NCBI GenBank assembly: GCA_002348825.1
Contig: DEBN01000108.1
Coordinates: forward strand, 5,192-13,990
Origin: Gammaproteobacteria bacterium UBA2955
GTDB lineage: Bacteria > Pseudomonadota > Gammaproteobacteria > Pseudomonadales > Azotimanducaceae
Reading direction: 5' to 3'
DNA: 8,799 bases
This document shows positions 1-6,465 of this stretch, one piece after another (positions within the stretch are counted from its first letter, which is position 1; the number at the start of each line of letters is the position of its first letter). A program made the translations under genes and the position numbers. Below the pieces are notes generated by a model. The model saw nothing but the letters and a program-made list of their open reading frames with translations, made no database searches and had not been told where the DNA came from.

Positions 1-260
1 GCAAGATGTCGGTAGAAGAGCAAGGCAGGATGTTCAAAGAAAGCGGCATGCACCCTAGTAGAGCCGCCCAAATAATCCTCGACGGCGTGCAAAAAAAGCG
101 CCCAAGAATTTTTGTTGGGCTTGACGCCAAGTTGATAGAAATTAGCCAACGGCTATTCCCGCAAAACTACCTGCGTACCTGGCCCTTTATTTTCCTACCC
201 ATGTTCCTCCGTAATAAGTTGTTAAAAAAACCACTATCAGACTTGCCTGCCGAACCCTAG
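1..260 (+). CDS. Short-chain dehydrogenase/reductase (SDR), C-terminal fragment
   Basis: This is the 3' end of a gene that begins before the window. The reading frame is open from the first complete codon at base 3 to a TAG stop at 258-260. The visible ~85 residues match the tail of classical SDR oxidoreductases: a stretch reading HPSRAAQIILDGVQKKRPRI followed by FVGLDAKL, where SDRs place their last helix and strand. A hydrophobic stretch (YLRTWPFIFLPMFL) and basic residues then follow, as in SDRs that associate loosely with membranes. The Rossmann GxxxGxG motif and the Ser-Tyr-Lys catalytic residues lie outside the window, so substrate and cofactor cannot be stated. The ATG at base 6 is internal, not the start. 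The family call is from sequence pattern only. Confidence 0.75.
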   Translation, partial: KMSVEEQGRMFKESGMHPSRAAQIILDGVQKKRPRIFVGLDAKLIEISQRLFPQNYLRTWPFIFLPMFLRNKLLKKPLSDLPAEP

Positions 261-338
261 CAACGCCGGCAAATTCTTATACGAGTTCAATTACTTATGT
301 ACGAACACGGGGAGGGCGTTCCGCCCGAGACTCCAGTG

Positions 339-365
339 AGCGTTTTAATGAATAGCCCAAACGCT
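339..365. repeat. 7-bp inverted repeat after the SDR gene
   Basis: AGCGTTT at 339-345 is exactly complementary to AAACGCT at 359-365, with a 13-base loop. A smaller perfect hairpin, GGGCG/CGCCC with a 3-base loop, lies just upstream at 314-326. Neither is followed by a clear T-run, so an intrinsic terminator for the SDR gene is possible but weak. Confidence 0.3.
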
Positions 366-416
366 GTCGCTTGTTATGTTGCGTGCCGAGTTTGCAGTTA
401 TGCATAGGCATCACAG

Positions 417-450
417 ACGGCCAGATGCTGCGATCTCTCTGTGGTCGCAG
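417..450. repeat. Stem-loop element, copy A (resembles 4631-4662)
   Basis: The word ACGGCCAGATG (417-427) is followed directly by a hairpin. CTGCGATC (428-435) pairs with GGTCGCAG (443-450), eight base pairs including one G-T wobble, around a 7-base loop. The same 11-base word followed by a similar 8-bp hairpin occurs at 4631-4662. No T-run follows. An 11-base match alone is expected by chance in 8.8 kb. The shared downstream bases and hairpin make relatedness plausible but not proven. Confidence 0.3.
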
Positions 451-490
451 AAAATCTAACAAGTGTTAAAACACCGAGAGCCAGGCGCGA

Positions 491-1105
491 TTGAACCCTA
501 GATATTCACCAGCGGTGCTGTTCGGTTTGCTGGCAACTCTGCTGCTTGCCAATAACGCTGTCGGTGCGTTTGATGTGGAGGAAACAGCGGTGCAGGCATC
601 TATAAACTGCGGGCCTTGGCCAGTTTTCCAGCTGAGCTCTCTGACCTCCTGCGAATATCCCGTTATCAACAGGAGCAAGTTGCGCCCGCTGGAAAGAGGG
701 CGGAGCGCATTTTTAAACACTTGTCTGCGCTGCACCGATGGGATCTGTCTAGCTAAAAATCGCGGCGACCTCGAGTCGCACCATTCGTTTAACTGCAAAA
801 TGCTATTTCTTGCGCCGCTGGCTATCGGGTCAGTTGAGGAAACGAGCATGTCTAGGGGCGGCGCTGCAAGAGGCGCAACCCAAGACCCCTACACGCAGGC
901 TTTTTCAGCAAAAGTTACTTATACGATTGCCGCAAATGGAAGGGTAGTTGACCTGCAGGTCGAAGAAATTGAAGGCGTTCTGGAGCAATCAAGGGTCGAG
1001 CGCATAATTCAGGCAGGGGCACGACGTGTCCGCTTCTTACCTTTAAAGATAAACGGCGTCAGACATCGAATTACCCAAATCGAGAGCCAATTTATGTTGC
1101 CCTAA
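491..1105 (+). CDS. Secreted cysteine-rich protein with TonB-C-like C-terminal domain
   Basis: This 204-residue protein has no name I recognise. Residues 1-26 look like a Sec signal peptide (Arg4, hydrophobic run 9-20, cleavage likely after AVGA), so the protein should be periplasmic or outer-membrane associated. The middle part (27-135) has six cysteines at 40, 54, 78, 81, 86 and 102, including CxxCxxxxC; disulfides or metal binding are possible. Residues 140-204 (KVTYTIAANGRV, later RRVRFLPLKINGVRH) have the pattern of the TonB C-terminal fold, a beta-alpha-beta unit also found in stand-alone exported proteins. There is no proline-rich spacer or retained membrane anchor, so it is not a normal TonB energy transducer. 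The TTG start is the only start after the in-frame TAA at 467, and its ribosome site is weak (GAGAG, 476-480). It stands alone between two spacers of 230 and 277 bases. Confidence 0.6.
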   Translation: MNPRYSPAVLFGLLATLLLANNAVGAFDVEETAVQASINCGPWPVFQLSSLTSCEYPVINRSKLRPLERGRSAFLNTCLRCTDGICLAKNRGDLESHHSFNCKMLFLAPLAIGSVEETSMSRGGAARGATQDPYTQAFSAKVTYTIAANGRVVDLQVEEIEGVLEQSRVERIIQAGARRVRFLPLKINGVRHRITQIESQFMLP

Positions 1106-1288
1106 GGCGCAAGCTCGCCGCGTTGTCCGTCAGCCAATGGGTCGCCGCGTGGTATCGAAGCCCTCGCAAGCACCGGCGCCTGGGAGGCCCGGCAAACCCC
1201 CTCCATATCTAACAATTATTATACGCTATATGCTCGATGATTGCCTTAACTTCATGTTTTCACGGACTTTTCTAGGAAAAATTTTGGA

Positions 1289-1316
1289 TTGACACGGCGA
1301 GAAAAAGGCTCACAAT
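1289..1316 (+). promoter_or_regulatory. Sigma70-type promoter with GC-rich discriminator
   Basis: A perfect -35 box TTGACA (1289-1294) is followed after 16 bases by CACAAT (1311-1316), four of six matches to TATAAT. CCGCGCCCC then follows. A GC-rich discriminator is typical of stringently controlled, tRNA/rRNA-type promoters in gammaproteobacteria. The first gene downstream is the small membrane protein starting at 1383, about 60 bases away. No tRNA or other RNA gene is visible in between. The boxes are seen directly; the stringent-control idea is inference. Confidence 0.55.
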
Positions 1317-1372
1317 CCGCGCCCCTTCAAGATACAGGGCCGACCCGTCTTAGGGTAGTTAACGAAAACGTT

Positions 1373-1376
1373 GGAG
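1373..1376 (+). promoter_or_regulatory. Ribosome binding site fixing the start at 1383
   Basis: GGAG lies six bases before the ATG at 1383. It lies inside or directly against the alternative starts (TTG 1371, ATG 1377), so those two are disfavoured. Confidence 0.6.
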
Positions 1377-1382
1377 ATGATT

Positions 1383-1799
1383 ATGGAAACAATCACCCCT
1401 GATCAACAAAGCATTGCTCTGATTAACCAAAATTTGGATCTAGGTACTGGTCACGGCGAACCCGTGAGCCGAGCGAGTAAGTTAGCCACCGAGCTGGCCG
1501 CGGAAAAGCGGCGACTGCAGCACGACTTGCGCGAGCTTCAGGCAGAAAATGACGATCTGAAACCCACTACACCAACGGGCACTCTAGACTGGTATGTCAA
1601 ATGGATTGCAACGGTGCTTTCGGTCAGCGGGATTTTTCTCATGTCGGCCGGTTTTTCTCTATCCGGGCAAATCGCTTATGCCGTGAGCGCCGCCAGCTGG
1701 GTCTTCGTTGGCGTAGCATGGAACGATCGGGCGATCATGATCGGCGGGGCTATAAGTGCCACCGCGGTGAGCCTGACGTTGGTCAATTCGCTGGCCTAA
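1383..1799 (+). CDS. Small coiled-coil plus transmembrane protein, function unknown
   Basis: The protein has 138 residues from the ATG at 1383, chosen for the GGAG six bases upstream. Residues 1-22 are polar. Residues ~27-60 are rich in Lys, Glu, Arg, Leu and Ala with heptad-like spacing (ELAAEKRRLQHDLRELQAEN), a likely coiled coil for self-association or partner binding. After a Pro/Thr linker come hydrophobic stretches at roughly 70-90, 92-112 and 118-136, giving two or three membrane helices. The membrane part carries a W-x-x-K-W pattern near its start and W-x-D-R-A before the last helix. I recall this spacing from small membrane proteins of marine bacteria and phages, but cannot name the family with confidence. 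It lies behind a strong promoter and 57 bases before the lactamase-like gene, so the two may be co-transcribed. There is no enzyme motif. Confidence 0.65.
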   Translation: METITPDQQSIALINQNLDLGTGHGEPVSRASKLATELAAEKRRLQHDLRELQAENDDLKPTTPTGTLDWYVKWIATVLSVSGIFLMSAGFSLSGQIAYAVSAASWVFVGVAWNDRAIMIGGAISATAVSLTLVNSLA

Positions 1800-1845
1800 A
1801 CTAACCGTGCGCGTCGAGGGACAAGGGATCAAGTGCGCCTGGTTC

Positions 1846-1855
1846 AGGGAGGTGA
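1846..1855 (+). promoter_or_regulatory. Ribosome binding site deciding the lactamase-like gene start
   Basis: AGGGAGGTGA is a near-ideal Shine-Dalgarno sequence and lies just before the GTG at 1857. An alternative GTG at 1833 has its own weaker AAGGGA (1823-1828). The 1857 start is preferred because it gives a compact lipoprotein signal peptide. The spacing of four bases after GGAGG is slightly short. Confidence 0.5.
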
Positions 1856-1856
1856 G

Positions 1857-2777
1857 GTGAGCGCTTTAGTCAAGGTAATCTGGGCAGTAACACTGATAAT
1901 GGCGACGGGGTGCTCAAAAGAGATCCCCGAAGATTGGGACGAACCGGTTAATGTTCCGCCGGTAAGTAAATTTCTTGCCTCTGTCGCCCAATGGACAAAA
2001 CCTTTTCCGGCGTTCCGTGTCATCGGTAATCTGTACGGTGTCGGCGGCTACGACTTGGGGGTATTTCTCATCGCCACGGAGGATGGCCATATCCTTATCA
2101 ATACCGGGGTAGAGGGATCCTTCCAACAAATAGCCGCTAACGTCGCGTCGCTCGGTTACGCGATTGAGGACGTAAAAATCCTTTTGTCTATGCAGGCACA
2201 TTGGGACCACGTGGCGGAATTTGCACGAATAAAAACGCTGACGAATGCACAAGTATGGGCAACCGCCGATGACGCAATGCTGTTGGAAGACGGCGGCAAG
2301 AGTGATCCGAGCAACCCGACTCGTGGAGCCAGGCACATGTTCAGACCCGTAAAGGTAGATCGTTTAATCGCCGACGGCGACGTCATAACGCTGGGCAACC
2401 TAGAGCTTCGCGTGCACGAACATCCCGGGCATACGCCAGGCAGTACGAGCTATTCAATGCGGGTTATAGAAGACGGGCGCCCCTATAACGTGGCGATCGT
2501 AAATATGGGAACCATTAACCCGGGAGTTAGGCTGCTCGACGAGCCGTCCTATCCAGGCATCGACGAGGACTTCGCCAAAACGTTTAGCCGACAGAAAGCT
2601 ATGTTGGTGGACGTATGGGTGTCTGCCCACGCTGGCTTCTATCGGCTCCACCAAAAGTATCAGCCCGAGCAGATCTATAACGCCAAGACCTTTTACGACC
2701 CCCAAGGCTATTTGGCCGCAATAGATCAGTTCGAACAACTGTATCTGCAACAAAGACAAGAGGAACTGGCAGATTGA
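1857..2777 (+). CDS. Subclass B3-type metallo-beta-lactamase-fold lipoprotein, Gln variant of the zinc site
   Basis: From the GTG at 1857 the protein has 306 residues. Residues 1-19 form a lipoprotein-like signal (Lys6, hydrophobic 7-15, ATG-Cys19), with Ser at +2 favouring the outer membrane. The lipobox is imperfect because Ala, not Leu, is at -3. The rest reads as subclass B3: FRVIGNLYGVG (53-63), HILINTG (78-84), then Q113-A-H115-W-D117-H118, PGH192TPGS and SAH258AG. The family ligand set is H116, H118, H196 for zinc 1 and D120, H121, H263 for zinc 2. Here only H116 is replaced, by glutamine, as known in GOB-type B3 enzymes. PVKVDRLIADGD (after ~165) is also typical of B3. The likely role is zinc-dependent hydrolysis in the periplasm, perhaps of beta-lactams. 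Related fold members act on other esters or lactones, so antibiotic resistance is not proven. It ends 56 bases from the convergent dehydrogenase gene. A start at 1833 would add eight residues. Confidence 0.85.
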   Translation: MSALVKVIWAVTLIMATGCSKEIPEDWDEPVNVPPVSKFLASVAQWTKPFPAFRVIGNLYGVGGYDLGVFLIATEDGHILINTGVEGSFQQIAANVASLGYAIEDVKILLSMQAHWDHVAEFARIKTLTNAQVWATADDAMLLEDGGKSDPSNPTRGARHMFRPVKVDRLIADGDVITLGNLELRVHEHPGHTPGSTSYSMRVIEDGRPYNVAIVNMGTINPGVRLLDEPSYPGIDEDFAKTFSRQKAMLVDVWVSAHAGFYRLHQKYQPEQIYNAKTFYDPQGYLAAIDQFEQLYLQQRQEELAD

Positions 2778-2833
2778 CCGCACCTCTAACGCAACCGTAG
2801 CCGCAGCACTGATCAACCTCAGCGTTTTGTCTC

Positions 2834-4435
2834 CTAAGCAGCCGACACCCATTCATGGAGTTTTTCTTCTGCCATATCACCAAACAAAATCTGGCATGCC
2901 TCTGACAAACCCGGCGAATTTTCTATTATCTCGCGCCGCACCACCTGAGAAATTTTCGACCGTCGACGCAAAAAATCCTCGAGTTTTGTCACCATTTCTT
3001 TTTCCGCGACATAGTGCAATTCGCATCGCACGTATTCCGAGTTCTGTATCAAGATGTCGCCCTGACGCGGGTCCCGACGGATCTGATCCAAAAGCTCGAT
3101 AGCGTTGAGCCCATAGCGCCGCCACAGCCGCTGGGACAGTGGCTCCGAGGCAAGCTCATCGGTCATCGCGTCGAGTTGCATCAGTTCCGCCTGATGGAAG
3201 AACTCGTCTCGCACGGCATCTGGCGGTTCGCCGTACCAGCGTTGCTGCGCAAAGGGAAAATCTATACCGCATCGTTCCAGCGCGGCCGCGACCTCTGCAC
3301 CTACATGCAAGCAGTCGGTAAGCTTGCCCCCGAAAACGCTTAGACAGCAGTCAGCGGCGTTAACATCAATGGCGTGCTTACGCGAAAGCGCCAGCCAATC
3401 CCCCTCACCTTCATCGCCCTCGACCACGAGCGGCCGCACTCCGCAACGCTCAGCGATGATATCGGCAACAGTGAGCGGTTCAGGCAGATCCATTACCGTA
3501 TTGATATTGTCCAATACAAACTGCCGATCCTCCTGCGTAATTTCGGTCTGCGGCGTTTCGACCCGGGTGTCCGTGGTGCCAATACAGGTCTTTGCGCCCA
3601 TGGGAATCACAAAGAACAGGCGGCCATCGCTGGCAAAGAACGCCAAAATGCGCGAGCTGTCGACGAGTTTGTCGACAATCAAATGCACACCTTTGGAATA
3701 CACATGATGGTGGTCCGTGCGCTGCCCTATAAGCTCATTCACTTTATCCACGTAGGCCCCTGCGGCATTTACAAGCGCCTTGCATCGGATGGAAATTCGA
3801 CGACCGTCAATTTCGTCTTTCGCCGAAACCTCCCATATGCCGTTCCGACGCTTAGCCCCGGCAAGGCTCACATAGTTCGCGGCGATCGCACCGTAGTTCA
3901 TGGCGGTGCGTACGAAGTTAAAGACAAACCGCGCATCGTTGTCTTGCAGATAGCAGTCCGAGTACTCCAAGCCTGCCGCTGCTGCAGTTACATCGATGCG
4001 GCGCTCTAGGGCTTTAATACGTTTGCGAGTCCTATATTTAGGGGGACGTGTACTGCAACGGCCAATCAACCAGTACAACAGTGCGCCTAGGAAAACCAAA
4101 AAAGCCGGAAACCGAAACCCTTTATTGATAGTGGTTAAGAAGCGGATTTCTTGAACCGTAGATGGATAGGCTTCAGCTAGGGTGTTGCGGCTTTTACAAA
4201 GCTTGTTAACCAGCAGGAACTCGAGGTTCTCCATGTATTTGATGCCGCCCCATGCGAGGTTCGACGAATGCGAGCTCGACGCACCAGCAAAGTCTCCACG
4301 ATCTATCAGCGCGACGCGCGCACCTTTTGCCGCGATCGCAGCAGCACCCGCAGCACCATTGATCCCACCGCCGATAACCAATACGTCGAAGGTTTGCTGC
4401 TCTAATTCGGCAAGATTATTTTGGCGCAATAACAT
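2834..4435 (-). CDS. glpD: FAD-dependent glycerol-3-phosphate dehydrogenase (GlpD family)
   Basis: The protein has 533 residues; E. coli GlpD has about 501. The FAD-binding Rossmann motif is at 19-30 (LVIGGGINGAAG). It is followed by SSSHSSNLAWGG and IKYMEN (53-70), which corresponds to the GlpD segment SSxxSSxLxxGGLRYLE. IGTTDT (285-290) and FGGKLTD (368-374) are two more GlpD landmarks. The C-terminal helical domain (about 435-495) has the YGL...LHYVAEKEMVTKLEDFLRRR pattern of the DAO C-terminal domain. Residues ~107-126 are strongly hydrophobic, where GlpD has its membrane-contacting segment, so the enzyme probably sits on the inner face of the cytoplasmic membrane and passes electrons from glycerol 3-phosphate to quinone. 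No glpK, glpF or glpR is nearby, so a different 2-hydroxyacid or polyol-phosphate substrate cannot be ruled out. The ATG at 4435 has only a weak ribosome site. Confidence 0.82.
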   Translation of the reverse strand: MLLRQNNLAELEQQTFDVLVIGGGINGAAGAAAIAAKGARVALIDRGDFAGASSSHSSNLAWGGIKYMENLEFLLVNKLCKSRNTLAEAYPSTVQEIRFLTTINKGFRFPAFLVFLGALLYWLIGRCSTRPPKYRTRKRIKALERRIDVTAAAAGLEYSDCYLQDNDARFVFNFVRTAMNYGAIAANYVSLAGAKRRNGIWEVSAKDEIDGRRISIRCKALVNAAGAYVDKVNELIGQRTDHHHVYSKGVHLIVDKLVDSSRILAFFASDGRLFFVIPMGAKTCIGTTDTRVETPQTEITQEDRQFVLDNINTVMDLPEPLTVADIIAERCGVRPLVVEGDEGEGDWLALSRKHAIDVNAADCCLSVFGGKLTDCLHVGAEVAAALERCGIDFPFAQQRWYGEPPDAVRDEFFHQAELMQLDAMTDELASEPLSQRLWRRYGLNAIELLDQIRRDPRQGDILIQNSEYVRCELHYVAEKEMVTKLEDFLRRRSKISQVVRREIIENSPGLSEACQILFGDMAEEKLHEWVSAA

Positions 4436-4478
4436 GGGATTAGCCTACACGCTCCAGATCAGAATTTTTATGAGGTCT

Positions 4479-4488
4479 CGTTATAACG
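4479..4488. promoter_or_regulatory. 10-bp perfect palindrome upstream of the dehydrogenase gene
   Basis: CGTTATAACG is its own reverse complement. It lies 44 bases before the dehydrogenase start on the - strand. Its centre TTATAA could serve as a -10 box, or the whole could be a small operator. No convincing -35 box is visible. Confidence 0.25.
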
Positions 4489-4630
4489 GCACGGCTGACG
4501 TTTGTGGCGGCGCTGCATTAACTTACCACTCTTTAAAAACCCCTGAACGCAAAGGTGCAGTGGCGTCGGTTCCTAACCAACTTCGCGTCAGACAGCCATT
4601 TGCTTAAGCGCACGAAAATGTTGACCAGAC

Positions 4631-4662
4631 ACGGCCAGATGTTGCCGACCATGAGGTCGGTA
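4631..4662. repeat. Stem-loop element, copy B (resembles 417-450)
   Basis: ACGGCCAGATG (4631-4641) is followed by a strong hairpin: CCGACC (4645-4650) and GGTCGG (4655-4660) around ATGA, extended by a G-T and a T-A pair to eight pairs. No T-run follows on either strand, so it is not a standard intrinsic terminator. It lies 63 bases beyond the globin stop codon and could still protect or attenuate the globin transcript. The word plus hairpin parallels the element at 417-450. Confidence 0.4.
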
Positions 4663-4724
4663 TAGCAGCCACAACACATACCTCTTGACATCAAAAGGTC
4701 GCATCTTCTGTCTGCATGATCCGG

Positions 4725-5114
4725 CTAACCGTTCTCTGAAGCCTCTACTTGCCGCAACAAATCTAGCCATGCCAGATCCATAGCCGCCGTCCACTGGTGG
4801 CCCAATGTATCTTTTACACAATCGCGGATGATCACGAAAAAGCGCGTAAACAGTTCTGGATCAACCTCATAGGCGACATGGTGAGAACGCCATGCGGACA
4901 AACTGACATGGTCTAATCGGTCTTGCGCCGCATAGTCGAGAATCGTTTCTATAGTTGTCTGCAACATCGCGCCACGCACGCCGCCATCGGTATCCAGCAC
5001 AAATAGCGGTCGCACTTCCGGGTGTTGGCGATACAGATATTGATATATCTGGGCCTGAGGATCTTCCAGCCTTGCAGCTAAGTATTCCAAAGATGTAACA
5101 ATTTCTGAGGCCAT
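4725..5114 (-). CDS. Single-domain globin
   Basis: The protein has 129 residues and binds haem by family pattern. IYQYLYRQHPEVRPLF (23-38) matches the B helix to CD1: Tyr24 fits the B10 tyrosine and Phe38 the invariant CD1 phenylalanine. SHHVAYEVDPELF (77-89) matches the F helix and FG turn, with His79 as the proximal haem ligand (H-x-x-Y/F-x-V/I-x-P). Residues 90-121 form the G and H helices. There is no reductase domain, so it is not a full flavohaemoglobin. By hand alignment the distal E7 position falls on Arg47 rather than the Gln or His usual in many globins. Likely roles are oxygen, nitric oxide or redox chemistry. The ATG at 5114 is preferred over a TTG at 5123; a GAGG lies three bases upstream, which is close. 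It is divergent from the CoA-transferase operon (107 bases between starts). Confidence 0.78.
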   Translation of the reverse strand: MASEIVTSLEYLAARLEDPQAQIYQYLYRQHPEVRPLFVLDTDGGVRGAMLQTTIETILDYAAQDRLDHVSLSAWRSHHVAYEVDPELFTRFFVIIRDCVKDTLGHQWTAAMDLAWLDLLRQVEASENG

Positions 5115-5221
5115 AATCCTCAACTTGACAAGGTTTATATGTCGTTAACCCCAACCGCGGGCGTCACTGGCCAGCAAATTCCAACGCCAAAGTGAAACTT
5201 TGTTGCGCTATCCTGAGCACT

Positions 5222-6457
5222 ATGAACAATATTTTCTCCGGCCTTAAAGTCATCGACTGTGCCACCGTAATAGCCGCACCTACCGCCGCCATGATGCTCG
5301 GCGATTTCGGTGCCGACGTTATAAAGATCGAACAACCGGGCGAGGGCGATATGCTACGCATGTTATCCCATGTTCCAACAACACCCGAAGCGGGTAACGA
5401 TTGGTTTTGGCAACTCGACGGCCGCAACAAGCGCGGGCTGTGTCTGGATCTTAAACGTCCGGAGGGTATGGCTATATTGCGAAGCTTAGTCGCCGAATGC
5501 GATGTTTTCATTACCAATCACCCGGCCAATGTGCGCGACACGCTACAGCTGAACTACGCCGATTTGGCACCGCTGAATAAATCTATGATTTATGCCTCAC
5601 TAACCGCCTATGGCGAAGACGGCCCGGAGCGCGAGCGCAAGGGCTTTGACCAAGTGGCTTACTGGGCGCGCAGTGGGCTGATGGACCTGATGCGCGCGCC
5701 CGGCACATTGCCCACTCAGGGGCTGCCTGGCATGGGCGATCATCCCACCGGAGTCGCCCTCTATGCGTCCATCGTCACCGCGTTACTGCACCGCGAACGT
5801 ACTGGCGAAGGGGGTCTGGTACATACGTCGTTGTTGGCCAACGGGCTGTGGTCCGCGGCAGGCGTCGCCCAGGGCGCCTTGGCCGGCGGTGACATGCCAG
5901 GATATCGTGAAGACAATCTGATTTACCCAGCGATGCTGCGTCCTTACCAAACCAGCGATGGCCGATGGCTGCAATTCAATATGATACGTGACGAGGAAAT
6001 GCTGTCACTGCTGTTTGCCGCTTTGGACGCTCTGGAGTTGTTCGCAGACCCTCGTTTTAGCTCACTAGAGGACATGTGGACGCACCGACAAGCGCTCGGC
6101 GACGCTCTTCAAGCACGCGTCAGTTCCAAGACATCGGATGAATGGCTGGCTGCATTCGCGGACTTCGATCTGCCGGTCAATCGTATGGCTGAGATCGAGG
6201 AACTCGTTCACGATCCACAGGTTTTAGCAAACGGCATGGCGCAAGTGCCCGAAGACGAAGGCATAGACGTGCCCATGATCATTAATCATCCGATAAATGT
6301 AGAGCATTTACCCAAAGTTGGGCCGGTGCGCGCGCCCGCTCAGGGCGAGCACTCGCGACAAATTCTCGCCGAATTAGGCATGACGGACGACCAAATCAAC
6401 ACCTTGCTCGACAATGGCACGGTGGTTTGCACGCCTCCACCTAACGGAACGGAATAG
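5222..6457 (+). CDS. CaiB/BaiF family class III CoA-transferase
   Basis: The 411-residue length is normal for the family. The N-terminus (GLKVIDCATVIAAPTAAM, 7-24) and GDFGADVIKIEQPGEGD (27-43) are the classical CoA-binding start of class III CoA-transferases, and NKRGLCLDLKRPEG follows at about 68-82. The catalytic aspartate is probably Asp173 in GMGDHPTG, matching Asp169 of formyl-CoA transferase. RERTGEGGLVHTSLL follows, as expected. The enzyme moves CoA between two carboxylic acids through an Asp-CoA anhydride; the acids cannot be told from sequence. It is cytoplasmic, with no signal peptide. The ATG at 5222 is chosen because the family begins just before this motif; a GTG at 5192 would add ten unlikely residues. 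The ribosome site is weak. It is the first gene of a probable four-gene operon, and the next gene starts 8 bases after its stop. Confidence 0.9.
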   Translation: MNNIFSGLKVIDCATVIAAPTAAMMLGDFGADVIKIEQPGEGDMLRMLSHVPTTPEAGNDWFWQLDGRNKRGLCLDLKRPEGMAILRSLVAECDVFITNHPANVRDTLQLNYADLAPLNKSMIYASLTAYGEDGPERERKGFDQVAYWARSGLMDLMRAPGTLPTQGLPGMGDHPTGVALYASIVTALLHRERTGEGGLVHTSLLANGLWSAAGVAQGALAGGDMPGYREDNLIYPAMLRPYQTSDGRWLQFNMIRDEEMLSLLFAALDALELFADPRFSSLEDMWTHRQALGDALQARVSSKTSDEWLAAFADFDLPVNRMAEIEELVHDPQVLANGMAQVPEDEGIDVPMIINHPINVEHLPKVGPVRAPAQGEHSRQILAELGMTDDQINTLLDNGTVVCTPPPNGTE

Positions 6458-6465
6458 GCACACAT

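Noticed and set aside
261..490. Possible integron attC site (ATCTAAC and TTGTTATG words near inverted repeats; another ATCTAAC near 1206)
   Set aside because: No matching GTTRRRY partner at the right distance and no paired L boxes. Neighbouring genes are not cassette-like.
466..849. Reverse-strand open frame of 127 codons opposite the secreted protein gene
   Set aside because: It has no domain pattern and lies opposite a gene with a convincing signal peptide and domain.
1317..1382. Possible tRNA gene after the tRNA-like promoter
   Set aside because: The space is too short and shows no cloverleaf or TTCGA arm.
3374..4009. Forward open frame of 211 codons opposite the dehydrogenase gene
   Set aside because: The opposite strand encodes a well-supported GlpD-family protein over the whole range; this frame has no recognisable motif.
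4588..4821. Reverse-strand frame of 77 codons between the globin and the dehydrogenase
   Set aside because: It overlaps the globin C-terminus out of frame, with no ribosome site or domain pattern.
5125..5130. TTGACA as a -35 box for the CoA-transferase operon
   Set aside because: No acceptable -10 box lies 16-18 bases downstream.
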